41,466 nucleotides of DNA from Virgisporangium aurantiacum (GCF_016863635.1 NZ_BOPG01000079.1:1-41466), one strand, 5' to 3'. Shown: positions 16,565 through 26,131, counted from the first letter of the stretch. Translations and numbers: made by a program. Notes: a model not told the origin generated them from the letters alone.

Positions 16565-17959
16565 CTACGGCAGGTCGGCCGGTGCGGTGAGTCGGCCGGT
16601 GACGGCGGTCGCGGCGGCCACCGGGGGAGAGACGAGGTGGGTGCGGGCGCCGGGTCCCTGGCGGCCCTCGAAGTTGCGATTGGAGGTCGACGCGCTGCGC
16701 GCGCCCGGCGGCATCCGGTCGGGGTTCATGCCCAGGCACATGGAGCAGCCCGCCGCCCGCCACTGGGCGCCGGCGCGGGTGAACACCGTGTCCAGGCCCT
16801 CCTCCTCGGCCTGCGCGCGTACCCGCATCGACCCGGGCACCACGAGCATCGTCACGCCGTCGGCGACCGTGCGCCCGCGCAGGACGGCTGCGGCCGCGCG
16901 CAGGTCCTCGATGCGGCCGTTGGTGCACGAGCCGACGAACACCGTGTCGACGGCGATGTCGCGCATGGCGGTGCCGGCGCGCAGGTCCATGTATCCGAGT
17001 GCCTGCCGCGCCGCGGACCGGGCGAGCGGGTCGGTGAACTCCTCGGGGGCGGGCACGCGGCCGTCGATGGGTACGGCCTGCGCGGGGTTGGTGCCCCAGG
17101 TGACGAACGGTGTCACGGCGGCGCCGTCGACGTCGACGACGCGGTCGAACGTCGCGCCGGCGTCGCCGGGCAGCGAGCGCCAGCGGTCGAGGGCGCGCTC
17201 CCACGCGGCGCCGGTGGGCGCGTGCGGGCGTCCCTCCAGGTAGGCGAACGTGGTGTCGTCGGGCGCGACCATCCCGGCCCGGGCACCGAACTCGATCGAC
17301 ATGTTGCACAGCGTCATCCGGGCCTCCATCGACAGCGCCCGGACGGCGCTCCCCCCGTACTCGACGATGTGTCCGGCGCCGCCGTTGACGCCCACCCGCG
17401 CGATCACCGACAGGATCAGGTCCTTCGCGGTGACGCCCGTGGGCAGTTCCGCGCCGACGCGCACCGCCATGGTGCGCGGCATCCGCTGCGGCAGCGTCTG
17501 GGTGGCGAGCACGTGCTCGACCTCGCTGGTGCCGATCCCGAACGCCAGCGTGCCGAACGCGCCGTGCGTCGACGTGTGCGAGTCGCCACAGACGATCGTC
17601 ATGCCGGGCTGGGTGAGCCCGCGCTGCGGCGCGACCACGTGCACGATGCCCTGTTCGAGGTCGCCGACCTGATACAGGGTGACGCCGAACTCGGCGCAGT
17701 TGCGCCGCAACGCCTCCACCTGCGTGCGGGACATGGGGTCCACAATGGACAGACCCGTGGTGGGTACCGCGTGGTCCTCCATGGCGAGCGTCAGGTCGGG
17801 CCGGCGCACGGCCCGGCCGGCGGCGCGCAGGCCGTCGAACGCCTGCGGCGAGGAGACCTCGTGCACCAGGTGCAGGTCGACGTAGAGGAGATCGGGCTCG
17901 CCGTCGGCGCGGCGCACGAGGTGGGCGTCCCAGATCTTCTCGACCATGAGACGGCTCAT
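16565..17959 (-). CDS. LeuC-like hydratase large subunit (aconitase family)
   Basis: A 464-residue protein, the normal length for 3-isopropylmalate dehydratase large subunits. It has the amino-terminal LLYVDLHLVHEVSSPQAFDG, IVCGDSHTSTHGAFGTLAFG and the three cysteines that hold the 4Fe-4S cluster, in VFVGSCTNGRIEDL and AGCSMCLGMNPDRMP. Relatives (homoaconitase, dimethylmalate or citramalate dehydratases) interconvert hydroxy-diacids and unsaturated diacids. It starts at ATG 17959 in an ATGA overlap with the ABC ATPase stop and ends the catabolic operon. No small subunit (LeuD) follows, although family members need one. The position inside a transport/amide/CoA cluster argues for hydration of a pathway intermediate rather than leucine synthesis. 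Confidence 0.85.
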   Translation of the reverse strand: MSRLMVEKIWDAHLVRRADGEPDLLYVDLHLVHEVSSPQAFDGLRAAGRAVRRPDLTLAMEDHAVPTTGLSIVDPMSRTQVEALRRNCAEFGVTLYQVGDLEQGIVHVVAPQRGLTQPGMTIVCGDSHTSTHGAFGTLAFGIGTSEVEHVLATQTLPQRMPRTMAVRVGAELPTGVTAKDLILSVIARVGVNGGAGHIVEYGGSAVRALSMEARMTLCNMSIEFGARAGMVAPDDTTFAYLEGRPHAPTGAAWERALDRWRSLPGDAGATFDRVVDVDGAAVTPFVTWGTNPAQAVPIDGRVPAPEEFTDPLARSAARQALGYMDLRAGTAMRDIAVDTVFVGSCTNGRIEDLRAAAAVLRGRTVADGVTMLVVPGSMRVRAQAEEEGLDTVFTRAGAQWRAAGCSMCLGMNPDRMPPGARSASTSNRNFEGRQGPGARTHLVSPPVAAATAVTGRLTAPADLP

Positions 17960-19416
17960 GACGCGTACACGGCTTCCGCGAGCCGGTCGGGCGTGAGGTC
18001 GGACCGTTCGACGACGCGGTGGCAGCGGCCGCCGCGGAACACGTGCACCCGGTTGCACAGGTGCGCCAGGTCCTCGTGCTCCACTGTGGACAGCAGCACC
18101 ACCGCGCCGGCGGCCGCCGCGTCGGACAGGTGGGCGAAGATCTCCCGCTTGGCGCCCACGTCGACGCCCTGGGTCGGCTCGTGCAGGGCGAGGAGCTTCG
18201 GCCGCCCGAGCATCCACTTCGCCAGCAGCACCTTCTGCTGGTTGCCGCCGGACAGGTACCGCAGCGCGGTCTCGGTGCGCCGCGGCGAGATCCCGAACCG
18301 CTCGACCTGTTCCAGCGCGGCCCGTCGTTCCCGTCGCCGGGCGACGAACGCCCGGAACCTTGTGAACGCGGGCAGCGTCGGCAGTGTCATGTTCTCCCGC
18401 ACGGTCAGCGCGGGCGCGCACCCGGTCTGCGCGCGGTCGGCGGGCAGCAGCGCCATGCCGAGCCGGATCGCCGACCGGGGCCGCACCGCCGCGGCCGGCA
18501 GTTCCGTTCCGGCGAACCGGATCCGGCCGCCGCCGGCGGGGCGCGCGCCGGTGAGAAGGTACGGGACCTCGTCGTAGCCCGACCCGGGCAGCCCGGCGAA
18601 ACCGATGATCTCGCCGGGCCGCGCGGTGAACGACAGGTCGGCGAGGCTGCCGCCGCTCAGGTTCGACACCGACAGCAGCGCCTCCCCGTCCGGCGACGGG
18701 GTGTCGGGATACAACTCCTCGACCGGGCGGCCGAGCATCAGGGGAAGGAGGTCCTCGGTGGCGTCGACCGTCGCGACCAGGTCGCCGCCGCGCAGCACGG
18801 CGACGCGGTCGCACAGCTCGCGGACCTCGTCGAGCCGGTGCGAGACGAACACGATCGCGGCACCGTCGGCCGCGAGACCGCGCAACACTCCGAACAGCCG
18901 CTCCACGCCGTCGTGCGGGAGGTACGCGGTGGGCTCGTCCAGAACGAGCAACGGGTGGGAGGACCCGGTCTCCTCGATGTCCGCGAGCCCGCGCGCCACC
19001 GCCACGAGGGCCTGCTCGGTGACCGACAGCTCGCCGACCCGCGTGTCCGGATGGGCGTCCAGACCCACCTGTGTGAGGAACCGCCCGACCCGGGCCCGCT
19101 CCGCCGACCATCGGATCCGCCACCCGAACCCGGTGTCGAACCTGGCGATGCGCAGGTTCTCCAGCACCGTCATCGACGGCACCAGCGCGAGATCCTGGTG
19201 GATGAAGGCCGCGGCGTCGAGATGGATCCGCGCGCCCGGATCGGGGGAGTGATACCCCGACAGGATCTTGATGAGCGTCGACTTGCCGCTGCCGTTCTCG
19301 CCGATGAGGCCGAGGATCTCCCCCGGCCGCACGGCGAGCGTCACGTCGTGGAGCACGCGGACGCCGTCGAAGGTCTTCGAGACGCCCGCGAGCTCCAGAA
19401 CGGGTCCTTCGTCCAC
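17956..19416 (-). CDS. Sugar-type ABC importer ATPase (RbsA/MglA family)
   Basis: The 486-residue protein has two ABC domains. The first has an intact Walker A (GENGSGKST, residues 39-47) and Walker B/EPTAYL, but an unusual signature LSVTEQAL. The second has a degenerate Walker A (GLPGSGYDEV, no GKS/T), a perfect signature LSGGNQQKV and LLALHEPTQGVDVGA, in which the usual Asp of Walker B is His. One half-degenerate site is common in this family, but the His is notable. It should energise the permease encoded upstream. It starts at GTG 19416; the G of its start is the last base of the binding-protein stop (TAG), so the two are coupled. It overlaps leuC by four bases. Confidence 0.9.
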   Translation of the reverse strand: MDEGPVLELAGVSKTFDGVRVLHDVTLAVRPGEILGLIGENGSGKSTLIKILSGYHSPDPGARIHLDAAAFIHQDLALVPSMTVLENLRIARFDTGFGWRIRWSAERARVGRFLTQVGLDAHPDTRVGELSVTEQALVAVARGLADIEETGSSHPLLVLDEPTAYLPHDGVERLFGVLRGLAADGAAIVFVSHRLDEVRELCDRVAVLRGGDLVATVDATEDLLPLMLGRPVEELYPDTPSPDGEALLSVSNLSGGSLADLSFTARPGEIIGFAGLPGSGYDEVPYLLTGARPAGGGRIRFAGTELPAAAVRPRSAIRLGMALLPADRAQTGCAPALTVRENMTLPTLPAFTRFRAFVARRRERRAALEQVERFGISPRRTETALRYLSGGNQQKVLLAKWMLGRPKLLALHEPTQGVDVGAKREIFAHLSDAAAAGAVVLLSTVEHEDLAHLCNRVHVFRGGRCHRVVERSDLTPDRLAEAVYAS

Positions 19417-20579
19417 TACTTGGTCCACAGTGCCGGGAACTTCGTCCGGTAGTCCGTGGACCCGTACCAGGAGAACTCGTCGCTGCCCTGGATCAGGTTC
19501 GCGTTGCTGGTGTCGTAGATGCGCAGCCCCACGTTGTAGTTCTGGATCGGGGCGGTGTCGGTGAGCGCCCGGAAGATGGCGTCGGTGCAGGCGTAGGCCC
19601 ACCACTCGTTGTGGCCGCCGATGTCGAGCTTGAGCCCGCTGGCCGGGTCCTTCAACTGCTCCACGATGCCGGGGGTCGCGTTGAACGCGCCGACCTTCAC
19701 CTTCGAGCCGGCGCCCGCGGTGCGGATCGCGCCGAGGCCGGGCAGGGCCTGCCCGTCGTAGAGCGGCAGCAGGTACGTGCGGGTCGGGTCGCTGTTGACG
19801 GTGGTCTGGAACAGCGTCGGCACCGACGTCTGCCACTGCGGGATCTGCACGTCCTTGATCTGGATGTCGCAGGCCGGGCAGAGCCGCTTCACCTCGCTCG
19901 CGGTGGCCTGCGCCTGTGGTTGCGACGCGGGCACGTCGTCGGAACTGACGACGAGTCCCTTGCCCTTGCCCTGCGAGTCGGCCACCATCCAGTCGCCGAT
20001 GAGCTGGCCGACCTTGACGTAGTCGAACGAGACCTCCGAGTACTGGCCGTTGTCGACCTTGCCGGGCACGCCGGTGTTGGCGCTGATCACCTTGATGCCG
20101 GCCGCCTTCGCCCGGGTGATCTGCGCCTGGAACAGCTGTGCCGGCAGGGCCTGGAACACGATGACGTCGGCCTTCTGCGCGATCGCCTGCTCGAAGCCCT
20201 TGTTCGCCTCGTCGACCGAACCCTTGGCGTCGATGACGTTCATGCTGACGTTGCCGTACTGCTGCAGCAGCCGGGTGACCGCGTCGCTCCAGTACTTCAG
20301 CACGGGGATCGAGTTGGAGACGCTGATGTAGGTAACCTTCTTGCCCGACACCGGCCCGATCTTCACGGGCGCGTCGGGGCCCTGCCACTTCGGCGGCTGC
20401 CGGTACTCGTCCACGATCTTCTGGGCCTCGGCGATGCCGGCGGCCGCGTCGGTGGCGGTAGGTCCGACGCTCTGCGTCGGGGTGTCCGATGGGGTCTCCT
20501 CGTCGGTGCAACCGGCCGCCAACACGGCGATCACGGCCACGACGACACCTGTTTTGAGGCGCAGTGAACTACGGGACAT
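19416..20579 (-). CDS. Substrate-binding lipoprotein of the ABC importer
   Basis: The start is ATG 20579 with GGAGGGG upstream. The leader MSRSSLRLKTGVVVAVIAVL with lipobox AAGC (Cys24) anchors it outside the membrane. The mature protein (about 360 residues) is a type I periplasmic-binding fold of the ribose/galactose class: KVTYISVSNSIPVLKYWSDA, ADVIVFQALPAQLFQAQITR, AGIKVISANTGVPG, QATASEVKRLCPACDIQIKD and a carboxyl-terminal PGIVEQLKDPASGLKLDIGG. It delivers the substrate to the permease encoded 30 bases upstream. The ligand cannot be told from sequence. Given the catabolic enzymes in the same operon it is probably a cyclic amide or a related polar compound rather than a sugar. Confidence 0.85.
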   Translation of the reverse strand: MSRSSLRLKTGVVVAVIAVLAAGCTDEETPSDTPTQSVGPTATDAAAGIAEAQKIVDEYRQPPKWQGPDAPVKIGPVSGKKVTYISVSNSIPVLKYWSDAVTRLLQQYGNVSMNVIDAKGSVDEANKGFEQAIAQKADVIVFQALPAQLFQAQITRAKAAGIKVISANTGVPGKVDNGQYSEVSFDYVKVGQLIGDWMVADSQGKGKGLVVSSDDVPASQPQAQATASEVKRLCPACDIQIKDVQIPQWQTSVPTLFQTTVNSDPTRTYLLPLYDGQALPGLGAIRTAGAGSKVKVGAFNATPGIVEQLKDPASGLKLDIGGHNEWWAYACTDAIFRALTDTAPIQNYNVGLRIYDTSNANLIQGSDEFSWYGSTDYRTKFPALWTK

Positions 20580-20609
20580 GGGGGTCCCCTCCCGGGCTTT
20601 CCGAAGAAG

Positions 20610-21554
20610 TTAGGCGAATGTGGGGAGTTTGCGGTGACCCGCGACGTGGCTGAGCGTCACGGCGGCCACGAGTGAACCGCCGTAGAACACCTGCTCCGGC
20701 CAGCCGGCGTACCCGAGGTACTGCAGGCCGGTGATGCCGGTGGTGAGGAAGTAGACCGCGACGAACGAGCCCCAGGCGTTGAAGCGCCCGGGGACGATCG
20801 TGGTCGAGCCGAGGAAGGCCGCGGCGAACGCGGGCAGCAGGTAGGAGGCGCCGGCCTGCGGGTTGGCCGCACTGTTGGTGCCGGCGAGCACGATGCCGGC
20901 CAGTCCGCCGAGGGTGGACGTGGCGACGAGTGCGCCGGCGCGGATGAGCGTCACCCGGAGGCCGGCCAGGCGGGCCACTTCCCGGTTCTCGGCGATGAAG
21001 ACCATGCGCCGGCCCAGCGGGGTGTGCTGGAGAACGAACCAGAGAACGAGGCAGAGCAGCAGCCCGCAGTAGAACGGAAGGGGGATCCCGAACAGGAACG
21101 GGTCGGTCACGAACCGCACCGTCTTGGCCGAGATCCCGGTGACCACCTTGGAGTCGGAGATGCCGAGCGTGATCCCGGTCAGCAGCGTGCCGGTGCCGAG
21201 GGTCACGATGATCGAGGGGACGCCGAGCAGCACGGCCACCGTGGCGTTGACGGCGCCGAACAGCGCGCACACCACGATCGTGACGGCGATGGCCGGGCCG
21301 GGTGGGAGGCCGTGCACGCCGTCGAGCACGGCCACGAGACAGCCGCCGAACCCGACGACCGACCCGATGGACAGGTCGAACTCCTGCACCGCCAGCGAGA
21401 TCATCACGCCGAGCGTGGCGATGAGGATGACGGTCTGCGTGCTGAGGATCAGCTTGACCGTCGAGGCGGACCCGAACGAGTCGGACCGCCACGAGAAGAA
21501 CAGGACGACGAGCGCCCACACGACGAGGACGGCGTACCGTTCGACGGTCTTCAC
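20610..21554 (-). CDS. Sugar-type ABC importer permease (RbsC family)
   Basis: A 314-residue integral membrane protein with about eight to ten hydrophobic segments. It has the family motif ISLAVQEFDLSIGSVVGFGG (membrane permease of the BPD_transp_2 class), and then PSIIVTLGTGTLLTGITLGI and TPLGRRMVFIAENREVARLA, the cytoplasmic loop that meets the ATPase. It starts at GTG 21554, overlapping the stop of the amidase gene (GTGA). Only one permease is present, so it should act as a homodimer with the twin-domain ATPase. The overlap with a hydrolase gene ties import to degradation of the substrate. Confidence 0.9.
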   Translation of the reverse strand: MKTVERYAVLVVWALVVLFFSWRSDSFGSASTVKLILSTQTVILIATLGVMISLAVQEFDLSIGSVVGFGGCLVAVLDGVHGLPPGPAIAVTIVVCALFGAVNATVAVLLGVPSIIVTLGTGTLLTGITLGISDSKVVTGISAKTVRFVTDPFLFGIPLPFYCGLLLCLVLWFVLQHTPLGRRMVFIAENREVARLAGLRVTLIRAGALVATSTLGGLAGIVLAGTNSAANPQAGASYLLPAFAAAFLGSTTIVPGRFNAWGSFVAVYFLTTGITGLQYLGYAGWPEQVFYGGSLVAAVTLSHVAGHRKLPTFA

Positions 21555-22177
21555 GAGGCGAGCCTTTGCAGGACCGACTCTTCCGACCACACCTCGCCGT
21601 ACTTGGCGGCGATGTCGAAGAGGTTCGCCTCGTGCGGGCGCGGGTCCCGGTCGCCGACCGCCTCCCGGACGACCACCGGCAGGTAGCCGTACGAGATCGC
21701 GTCGACGGCCGTCGCCCGCACGCATCCGCTGGTGCTGACGCCGCACAGCACCAGCGTGTCGATGCGCCCGGAGGCGAGCGTCGCCGACAGCGACGTCCCG
21801 AAGAACGCGCTGGCGTACTGCTTCACGATCACGAGTTCGTCGTCGCGGGGCGCGATCTCGGGCATGATCTCGCCCAGCGTGCTGCCGGACCCGCGCACGA
21901 AGTGCTTGAGCGCGCCCACCTTCTTGAAGAACAGCCCGCCGTCGATCCCGCCCGGCCCGTACTCGACCCGGGTGTAGATGACCGGCACGCCGCGCGCCCG
22001 GGCCGCGTCGACGACCCGCACGGCCGAGTCGAGGCAGTCGCGGTTGCCCATGTACAACTCGGCGTCCGGCTCGAAGTACGCCCGCACCATGTCGATGACG
22101 AGCACCGCCGGCGCCGTACCCCATTCCAGGGGACGGCCGAAGCCGGCGCCGGCGTAGTCGTCCGACAGGTCGTTCAT
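21551..22177 (-). CDS. Isochorismatase-fold cysteine amidohydrolase
   Basis: The 208-residue protein has the family triad: Asp29 in VLVIDMVRAYF, Lys119 in ELVIVKQYASAFFGTSL and the nucleophile Cys152 in LVLCGVSTSGCVRATAVDA. Relatives hydrolyse N-carbamoylsarcosine, maleamate, nicotinamide or similar amides, releasing ammonia. Directly downstream of hyuA and hyuB, the best analogy is N-carbamoylsarcosine amidase, which completes ATP-dependent N-methylhydantoin breakdown. A half-amide of a dicarboxylic acid would also fit. The start ATG 22177 overlaps the hyuB stop (ATGA) and the stop overlaps the permease start (GTGA), so it is tightly coupled on both sides. The exact substrate is inference. 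Confidence 0.85.
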   Translation of the reverse strand: MNDLSDDYAGAGFGRPLEWGTAPAVLVIDMVRAYFEPDAELYMGNRDCLDSAVRVVDAARARGVPVIYTRVEYGPGGIDGGLFFKKVGALKHFVRGSGSTLGEIMPEIAPRDDELVIVKQYASAFFGTSLSATLASGRIDTLVLCGVSTSGCVRATAVDAISYGYLPVVVREAVGDRDPRPHEANLFDIAAKYGEVWSEESVLQRLAS

Positions 22178-24042
22178 GCCTGTACTGGCTGCTTCGGCGC
22201 GGGGAGGCCGGTCTCGGCCTCGCAGTTGGCCAGGATCTCCGCCAGCGGCGGCCCCATGTTGAACACGGCCGGCTCGGGTCGCGTGGCCCGGAGATCGTCG
22301 CGCGTCGAGTCGGTGGCCGCGCCGTCGACGGTCCCGTCGTCCTTCAGCACGACGCCGTAGCGCTCCGCGCCCGCTGCCGACACGAGGCCGCGCTTCACCT
22401 CCAGGGCAACGAGATCGGGGTCGCGCTTGAGGGGATCGCCCCAGCCGCCGCCGCCCCAGGTGACGAAGTGCAGCACGTCGCCCTTCGCGACGGCCACGTC
22501 GTGCACCTTGCTCGGCAGGATCTCGCGGGTGCCGTCGGCCCGATCGATCCACTTGCGACCGCGGGCGCCCGGGTCGCCGCCGTTCACGCCCCACGGGTAG
22601 GTGAGCCACCGGTCGTCGTGGATCGCGATCGTTCCCGGCTGCAGGAACCGGTACGCCACGTCGACGCCGTTGCCGCCGCGGTGCAGGCCGGCGCCGCCGG
22701 TGTCGGGCACCGTCTCCCACTTCTCGATCCGCAGCGGGTAGTACGACTCCAGGTACTCGCAGGGGATGTTCACGAACGACGGCCACAGCGAGTGCCCGTC
22801 GGGCCCGTCGCCGATCGGGCGGCCGGGGATGCCGCCGAAGCCGATCGAGTACAGCTGGAACCACTCGCCCTTGCGGTCGCCGTCGGCGTAGTGGCCGGAG
22901 TACATGAAGTGCGGCGACGACGAGAAGCCCGCCGCGTTCAACAGGTCGGGGTTCTTCTGGCCGAGCAGCCCGCCGAAGAGGTCGAAGATGCGCCCGACGC
23001 CGTGGTTGCGCGCGTTCAGCGCCGCCGGGAACTCCGGTTTCCAGAACGACTTCTCCGGGATGTGGACGTCGACGAGCGGGTAGAACCCGTCGTTCCACAG
23101 GATCTGCGGGTCGGCCACGGTGATCATGTAGATCCCGAAGAACATCCGGGCCAGGTTCTCGTTCAGGTAGTAGTTGATCGGGCCGGGCGACTGGGCCGAG
23201 CTGCCGGTGAAGTCGAGCAGCACCTTGTCGCCGGTGCGGGTCAGCGACAGCTTCAGCTCGTACGGGCCGTAGCCGACGCCGTCGTCGCAGATGTAGTCGG
23301 TGAAGCTGATCGTCTCGCCGTCGGCGAAGACCATGGCCAGCAACGTCTTCATCGCGTCGTAGTTGCGTTGCAGCAGGGCGTCGAGCGCCGACAGGTACGT
23401 CTCGACGCCGAACCGCGCGCACAGTTCCTGGATCCGCCGCGACGCGGTGCGGCACGCCGCCACGATCCCGTTGAGGTCGGCCCGGTTCCAGTCGGGCTGG
23501 CGCACCTGGTTGAGGATGATGCGCAGCGCGTCCTCGTTGAGCTTTCCGCCGCTGTAGAGCTTGAACGGCGGGATGACCACACCCTCCTCGAAGATGGTGT
23601 GCGCGTCGGTGGGCATCGAGCACACCGTCTTGCCGCCCACGTCGGACATGTGCCCGAACATCGACGACCAGCCGACCACCCGCCCCTCGACGTAGATCGG
23701 CATCACCACGAGCCAGTCGTTGGCGTGGCTGATCGCGCCGTCGCACGAGTACGGGTCGCTCGTGAGGAGCACGTCGCCGTCGTTGATCGTGCCCTCGTAC
23801 CGGTCCAGCAGCGCCGGGATCGACAGGCCGAACTGGCCGACCACCATGCGCCCCTGCGCGTCGCCGATGAGCGGGAACTCGTCGTGCTGCTCGCGGATGC
23901 CGGGGGACAGCGCGGTGCGGAACAGCACCTCGTCCATCTCGTAGCGGGCGTTGCGCAACGCGTTCTCGATGATGTCGAGCGTCACCGGGTCGACGTCGAC
24001 CTTCTCGACGGCACCGGTCGCGGTCTCGATGATCTGGGCCAT
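22174..24042 (-). CDS. hyuB: Hydantoinase B / oxoprolinase-type subunit
   Basis: A 622-residue HyuB-family protein: DPVTLDIIENALRNARYEMD, SPGIREQHDEFPLIGDAQGR, ISHANDWLVVMPIYVEGRVV and a carboxyl-terminal LHFVTWGGGGWGDPLKRDPD, all typical. Together with HyuA it forms an ATP-dependent amide-ring hydrolase (N-methylhydantoinase, 5-oxoprolinase) or, with a third subunit absent here, a carboxylase. The frame also opens at TTG 24057, but ATG 24042 is preferred because GAAGGGG sits 8 bases before it. The hyuA stop is one base away (TGAGATG), so translation is coupled. Confidence 0.9.
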   Translation of the reverse strand: MAQIIETATGAVEKVDVDPVTLDIIENALRNARYEMDEVLFRTALSPGIREQHDEFPLIGDAQGRMVVGQFGLSIPALLDRYEGTINDGDVLLTSDPYSCDGAISHANDWLVVMPIYVEGRVVGWSSMFGHMSDVGGKTVCSMPTDAHTIFEEGVVIPPFKLYSGGKLNEDALRIILNQVRQPDWNRADLNGIVAACRTASRRIQELCARFGVETYLSALDALLQRNYDAMKTLLAMVFADGETISFTDYICDDGVGYGPYELKLSLTRTGDKVLLDFTGSSAQSPGPINYYLNENLARMFFGIYMITVADPQILWNDGFYPLVDVHIPEKSFWKPEFPAALNARNHGVGRIFDLFGGLLGQKNPDLLNAAGFSSSPHFMYSGHYADGDRKGEWFQLYSIGFGGIPGRPIGDGPDGHSLWPSFVNIPCEYLESYYPLRIEKWETVPDTGGAGLHRGGNGVDVAYRFLQPGTIAIHDDRWLTYPWGVNGGDPGARGRKWIDRADGTREILPSKVHDVAVAKGDVLHFVTWGGGGWGDPLKRDPDLVALEVKRGLVSAAGAERYGVVLKDDGTVDGAATDSTRDDLRATRPEPAVFNMGPPLAEILANCEAETGLPAPKQPVQA

Positions 24043-24043
24043 C

Positions 24044-26110
24044 TCAAACCCCTTCAACAGGACGGATCAGGAGCGAACCGCTCGGATGCACGGTCGCCGC
24101 GTGGCCCGGGAGGACGAGGGTGGTGGAGTCCATCTCGGTGACGATCGCCGGACCGGTGACCACGTTGCCGGCCAGCAGCTTCGCGCGGTCGTACACGGTC
24201 GCCTCGGCCGCCGCACCGTCGACGTGCACGGTCGTGGTGGTCCTGATCGCCGCGCTCGCGTCGGCGCTTCCTTCGGAGAGCGGCGTCACGGCCACGTGCG
24301 GGCGCGGACCGGAGACCGACGCGCGGATCGACACCAACTCGTGCTCGTTGCTGAGCAGGAACGAGAACAGCCGCTCGTGCTCGGCGTCGAACGCGGCGCC
24401 GAGCGCCTTCAGCCCGGCGCCCTGACCTTCGGAAGCAGGGTCGTCGAAGTCGTCGAGGCTCGCCGGCACCGTGATCTCGAAACCCTGCCCGTGGTAGCGG
24501 ATGTCGACCTGGTACGTCACGGTCTGGTCGGAGCGCGCCACGCCCTCGGCCTCCACCGTGGACGCCGCGGTCTCGGCCAGCTCGGTGAAGATGCCGCGCA
24601 GTTCGTCGTCGGTGAGTTCGGAGAACCGCCGGATGTACGTGCGGGCGGCCTCGTCGCGAAGGCTCGTGGTGGCGTCGCCGTACGCGCACAGCACGCCCGG
24701 CGACGGCGGGATGATCACCGGCCAGGCACCGGTGAGCCGGCCCAACGCGTTGGCGTGCAACGGACCGGCGCCGCCGAACGCCACGAGTGCGAACTCGCGC
24801 GGGTCGTAGCCCTGCTGCACCGACACCAGCCGTAGCGCGCCGAACATGTTCTCGTTGACGATGTCGACGATGCCGGCCGCGGCCGCCTCCACGCTCGGGA
24901 GGCCCATCGCGTCGGCGACGGTCTGCACGGCGGCCCGGGCCGCCTCGCGGTCGAGCGAGATCTCGCCGCCGGCGAGTTCGGTCGGCAGGTTGCCGAGGAC
25001 CACGTTGGCGTCGGTGACCGTCGGCTCGGTGCCGCCGCGACCGTACGCGGCCGGGCCGGGATCCGCGCCGGCCGACTGCGGGCCGACCCGCAACGCCCGG
25101 GTCAGCGCCGGAACGTGGGCGATCGAGCCGCCGCCGGCGCCGACCGTGCGCACGTCGACCGACGCCGACCGCACGGTGAGGTCGCCGACCCGCGTCTCCC
25201 GGCCGACCCGCGGCACGCCGTTCTGCACCAGGGCCACGTCGGTGGACGTGCCGCCCATGTCGAACGTCAGCAGGTCGGTGTAGCCGGCCTGGGTGGCGGC
25301 CCACACCGCGCCGCTGACCCCGCCGGCCGGTCCCGACAGCAGCATCGACACCGGATTGTCGGCCGCGGCGGTGGCGCTGGACAGGCCGCCGTCGCTGCGC
25401 AGGATGTACAGCTTCCTGTCGAGCTTGCCGGTGAGGTTCTCGATGTAGCGGGCCACCTGCGGCTGCACGTAGCCGTTCGCGACCGTGGTGATGGTCCGCT
25501 CGTACTCGCGCAGTTCCGGCAGCACCCGCGACGACACCGAGATCGGCACGCCGGGCAGTTCCTCGGCCGCGATCGCGGCGATCCGGGCCTCGTGCCGACC
25601 GTCCACATAGGAGTTGATGAGGGAGACGGCGATCGCCTGCACGCCGTCGGCCTTCAACCGCCGCAGTTTGGCGCGGATGTCGTCCTCGTCGAGCGGCGTG
25701 ATGACCTCGCCGTCGGCGCCGATCCGCTCGATCGCCTCCACCGTGTGCTCCAGCGCGGCGAGCGGTTCCGGCTTCGGCCAGATGATCCAGCCGGCCAGCC
25801 CGCCCGGCACGAACGACCGGGCGATCTGGAGCACCTGCCGGAACCCGGCCGTGGTCACCAGGCCGACCTTCGCGCCCTTGCCCTCGAGGATCGCGTTGGT
25901 GGCCACCGTGGTGCCGTGCAGCACCTGGCCGACCTCCGCGAGCGACGTCGCCGCGGCGGCGCAGGCCTTCTCGATGCCGGTGAGGACCCCGACCGACTGG
26001 TCGTGGGGCGTCGACGGCGTCTTGGCACGGTAGGACGTGCCGCTGTCGGAATCGATGAGAAGGATGTCGGTGAAGGTTCCGCCGACGTCCACGCCCAACC
26101 GGTAGCGCAT
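24044..26110 (-). CDS. hyuA: Hydantoinase A / oxoprolinase-type ATPase subunit
   Basis: A 688-residue protein of the HyuA family. The actin-like ATPase phosphate loops are visible: LGVDVGGTFTDILLID at the start and DLLTFDMGGTSTDVALV near residue 285. Other family marks are VLHGTTVATNAILEGKGA, ILRSDGGLSSATAAADNPVS, GAGGGSIAHV and GPQSAGADPGPAAYGRGGTE. It phosphorylates the ring amide and, with HyuB, opens it at the cost of ATP. The start is ATG 26110 with AAAGGAG at good spacing. It begins 21 bases after the CoA-transferase stop. Confidence 0.9.
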   Translation of the reverse strand: MRYRLGVDVGGTFTDILLIDSDSGTSYRAKTPSTPHDQSVGVLTGIEKACAAAATSLAEVGQVLHGTTVATNAILEGKGAKVGLVTTAGFRQVLQIARSFVPGGLAGWIIWPKPEPLAALEHTVEAIERIGADGEVITPLDEDDIRAKLRRLKADGVQAIAVSLINSYVDGRHEARIAAIAAEELPGVPISVSSRVLPELREYERTITTVANGYVQPQVARYIENLTGKLDRKLYILRSDGGLSSATAAADNPVSMLLSGPAGGVSGAVWAATQAGYTDLLTFDMGGTSTDVALVQNGVPRVGRETRVGDLTVRSASVDVRTVGAGGGSIAHVPALTRALRVGPQSAGADPGPAAYGRGGTEPTVTDANVVLGNLPTELAGGEISLDREAARAAVQTVADAMGLPSVEAAAAGIVDIVNENMFGALRLVSVQQGYDPREFALVAFGGAGPLHANALGRLTGAWPVIIPPSPGVLCAYGDATTSLRDEAARTYIRRFSELTDDELRGIFTELAETAASTVEAEGVARSDQTVTYQVDIRYHGQGFEITVPASLDDFDDPASEGQGAGLKALGAAFDAEHERLFSFLLSNEHELVSIRASVSGPRPHVAVTPLSEGSADASAAIRTTTTVHVDGAAAEATVYDRAKLLAGNVVTGPAIVTEMDSTTLVLPGHAATVHPSGSLLIRPVEGV

Positions 26111-26131
26111 CGCGTCTCCTTTCAGGATTTT

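Noticed and set aside
16565..19123. Single 852-residue minus-strand frame running through leuC
   Set aside because: Only the part from ATG 17959 is LeuC. The upstream extension is an off-frame reading of the ABC ATPase gene.
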